Of a stretch of DNA of 13,811 nucleotides, positions 13,694 through 13,811 are shown piece after piece (within the stretch, counting starts at the first letter, position 1; the number at the start of each line of letters is the position of its first letter). The position numbers and the translations under genes were made by a program. The stretch is from CAZXCQ01 sp964639275. GTDB lineage: Bacteria > Desulfobacterota > DSM-4660 > Desulfatiglandales > Desulfatiglandaceae. Under the pieces are notes generated by a model. It saw only the letters and a list, made by a program, of their open reading frames with translations, was not told the origin of the DNA and ran no database searches. Where the stretch lies: NCBI GenBank assembly GCA_964639275.1, contig CAZXCQ010000175.1, positions 1 through 13,811 on the forward strand. Reading direction: 5' to 3'.

Positions 13694-13811
13694 ATGCCGC
13701 GTCTCAAAAGTTTTGTTGTAAAAACTGGCAATATGGTATTGGAAGAAAATATCCTCTATTTAACCCATCAAATAGAAGGAGACGCGGAAATTCCAAATCT
13801 CAAAACCCAAG
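13694..13811 (+). CDS. Partial open frame at the right edge, unidentified
   Basis: ATG 13694 opens a frame that stays open for 39 codons to the window end (it begins MPRLKSFVVKTGNMVLEEN). AGGGA at 13682-13686, 7 bases upstream, is a reasonable ribosome site. No family is recognisable from this fragment. The short length means a chance open frame is quite possible. Confidence 0.35.
   Translation, partial: MPRLKSFVVKTGNMVLEENILYLTHQIEGDAEIPNLKTQ

Noticed and set aside
13669..13697. TTGACA at 13669-13674 as a sigma-70 promoter for the right-edge gene
   Set aside because: A 17-base spacer puts the -10 over TAATGC, which contains the start codon itself, so the transcript would begin after the ATG.

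Overview
The window (13,811 bases, moderately GC-rich) holds a catabolic acyl-CoA gene cluster. It looks like the chromosome of an anaerobic, probably Desulfobacterota-type (sulfate-reducing or syntrophic) bacterium. That placement is inference: it rests on the enzyme set, on strong Shine-Dalgarno sites with GTG and TTG starts, and on degenerate CATTCCCGCG/GGGAATCC-type palindromes between genes. There are no marker genes. A run of exactly 100 N (4002-4101) marks an assembly gap, so this is draft or metagenome-derived sequence.

Layout. Minus strand, left: a cupin gene (1898-2344) followed by a thiamine-diphosphate (ThDP) enzyme gene (129-1811), probably co-transcribed. A 453-base divergent intergenic region (2345-2797) carries repeat debris and weak regulatory candidates. 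Plus strand, 2798-13291: family III CoA-transferase; gap; a crotonase of MenB/BadI type; a canonical enoyl-CoA hydratase; a short-chain dehydrogenase (SDR); an acyl-CoA dehydrogenase; an 88-bp structured repeat; two tandem 3-hydroxyacyl-CoA dehydrogenases; an Old Yellow Enzyme (OYE)-type FMN/4Fe-4S/FAD reductase; a palindromic repeat; and an AMP-forming acyl-CoA ligase. The right end (13292-13811) has a second copy of the structured repeat, another palindrome, and the start of an unidentified gene that runs off the edge.

How the genes may work together (inference). The ligase and/or CoA-transferase would make a CoA thioester. The acyl-CoA dehydrogenase would introduce a double bond, the canonical hydratase would add water, and the SDR or a 3-hydroxyacyl-CoA dehydrogenase would oxidise the alcohol to a beta-oxo acyl-CoA. 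The MenB/BadI-like crotonase, which lacks both hydratase glutamates but keeps the SFDAGYG signature, would hydrolytically open a ring. The set parallels the cyclohexanecarboxylate route (AliA, AliB, BadK, BadH, BadI). The OYE-type reductase and the extra dehydrogenases suggest a more unsaturated or multi-ring carboxylic acid. No thiolase or electron-transfer flavoprotein is visible, so the pathway must be completed elsewhere or within the gap.

Points most worth a second look: the ring-cleaving crotonase candidate; the OYE reductase with an H-x-x-H pair and non-FadH active-site and cysteine features; the second 3-hydroxyacyl-CoA dehydrogenase with a broken GxGxxG motif; the two-copy 88-bp repeat whose stem shows a compensatory base-pair change; and a very GC-rich hairpin just inside the ligase coding region.
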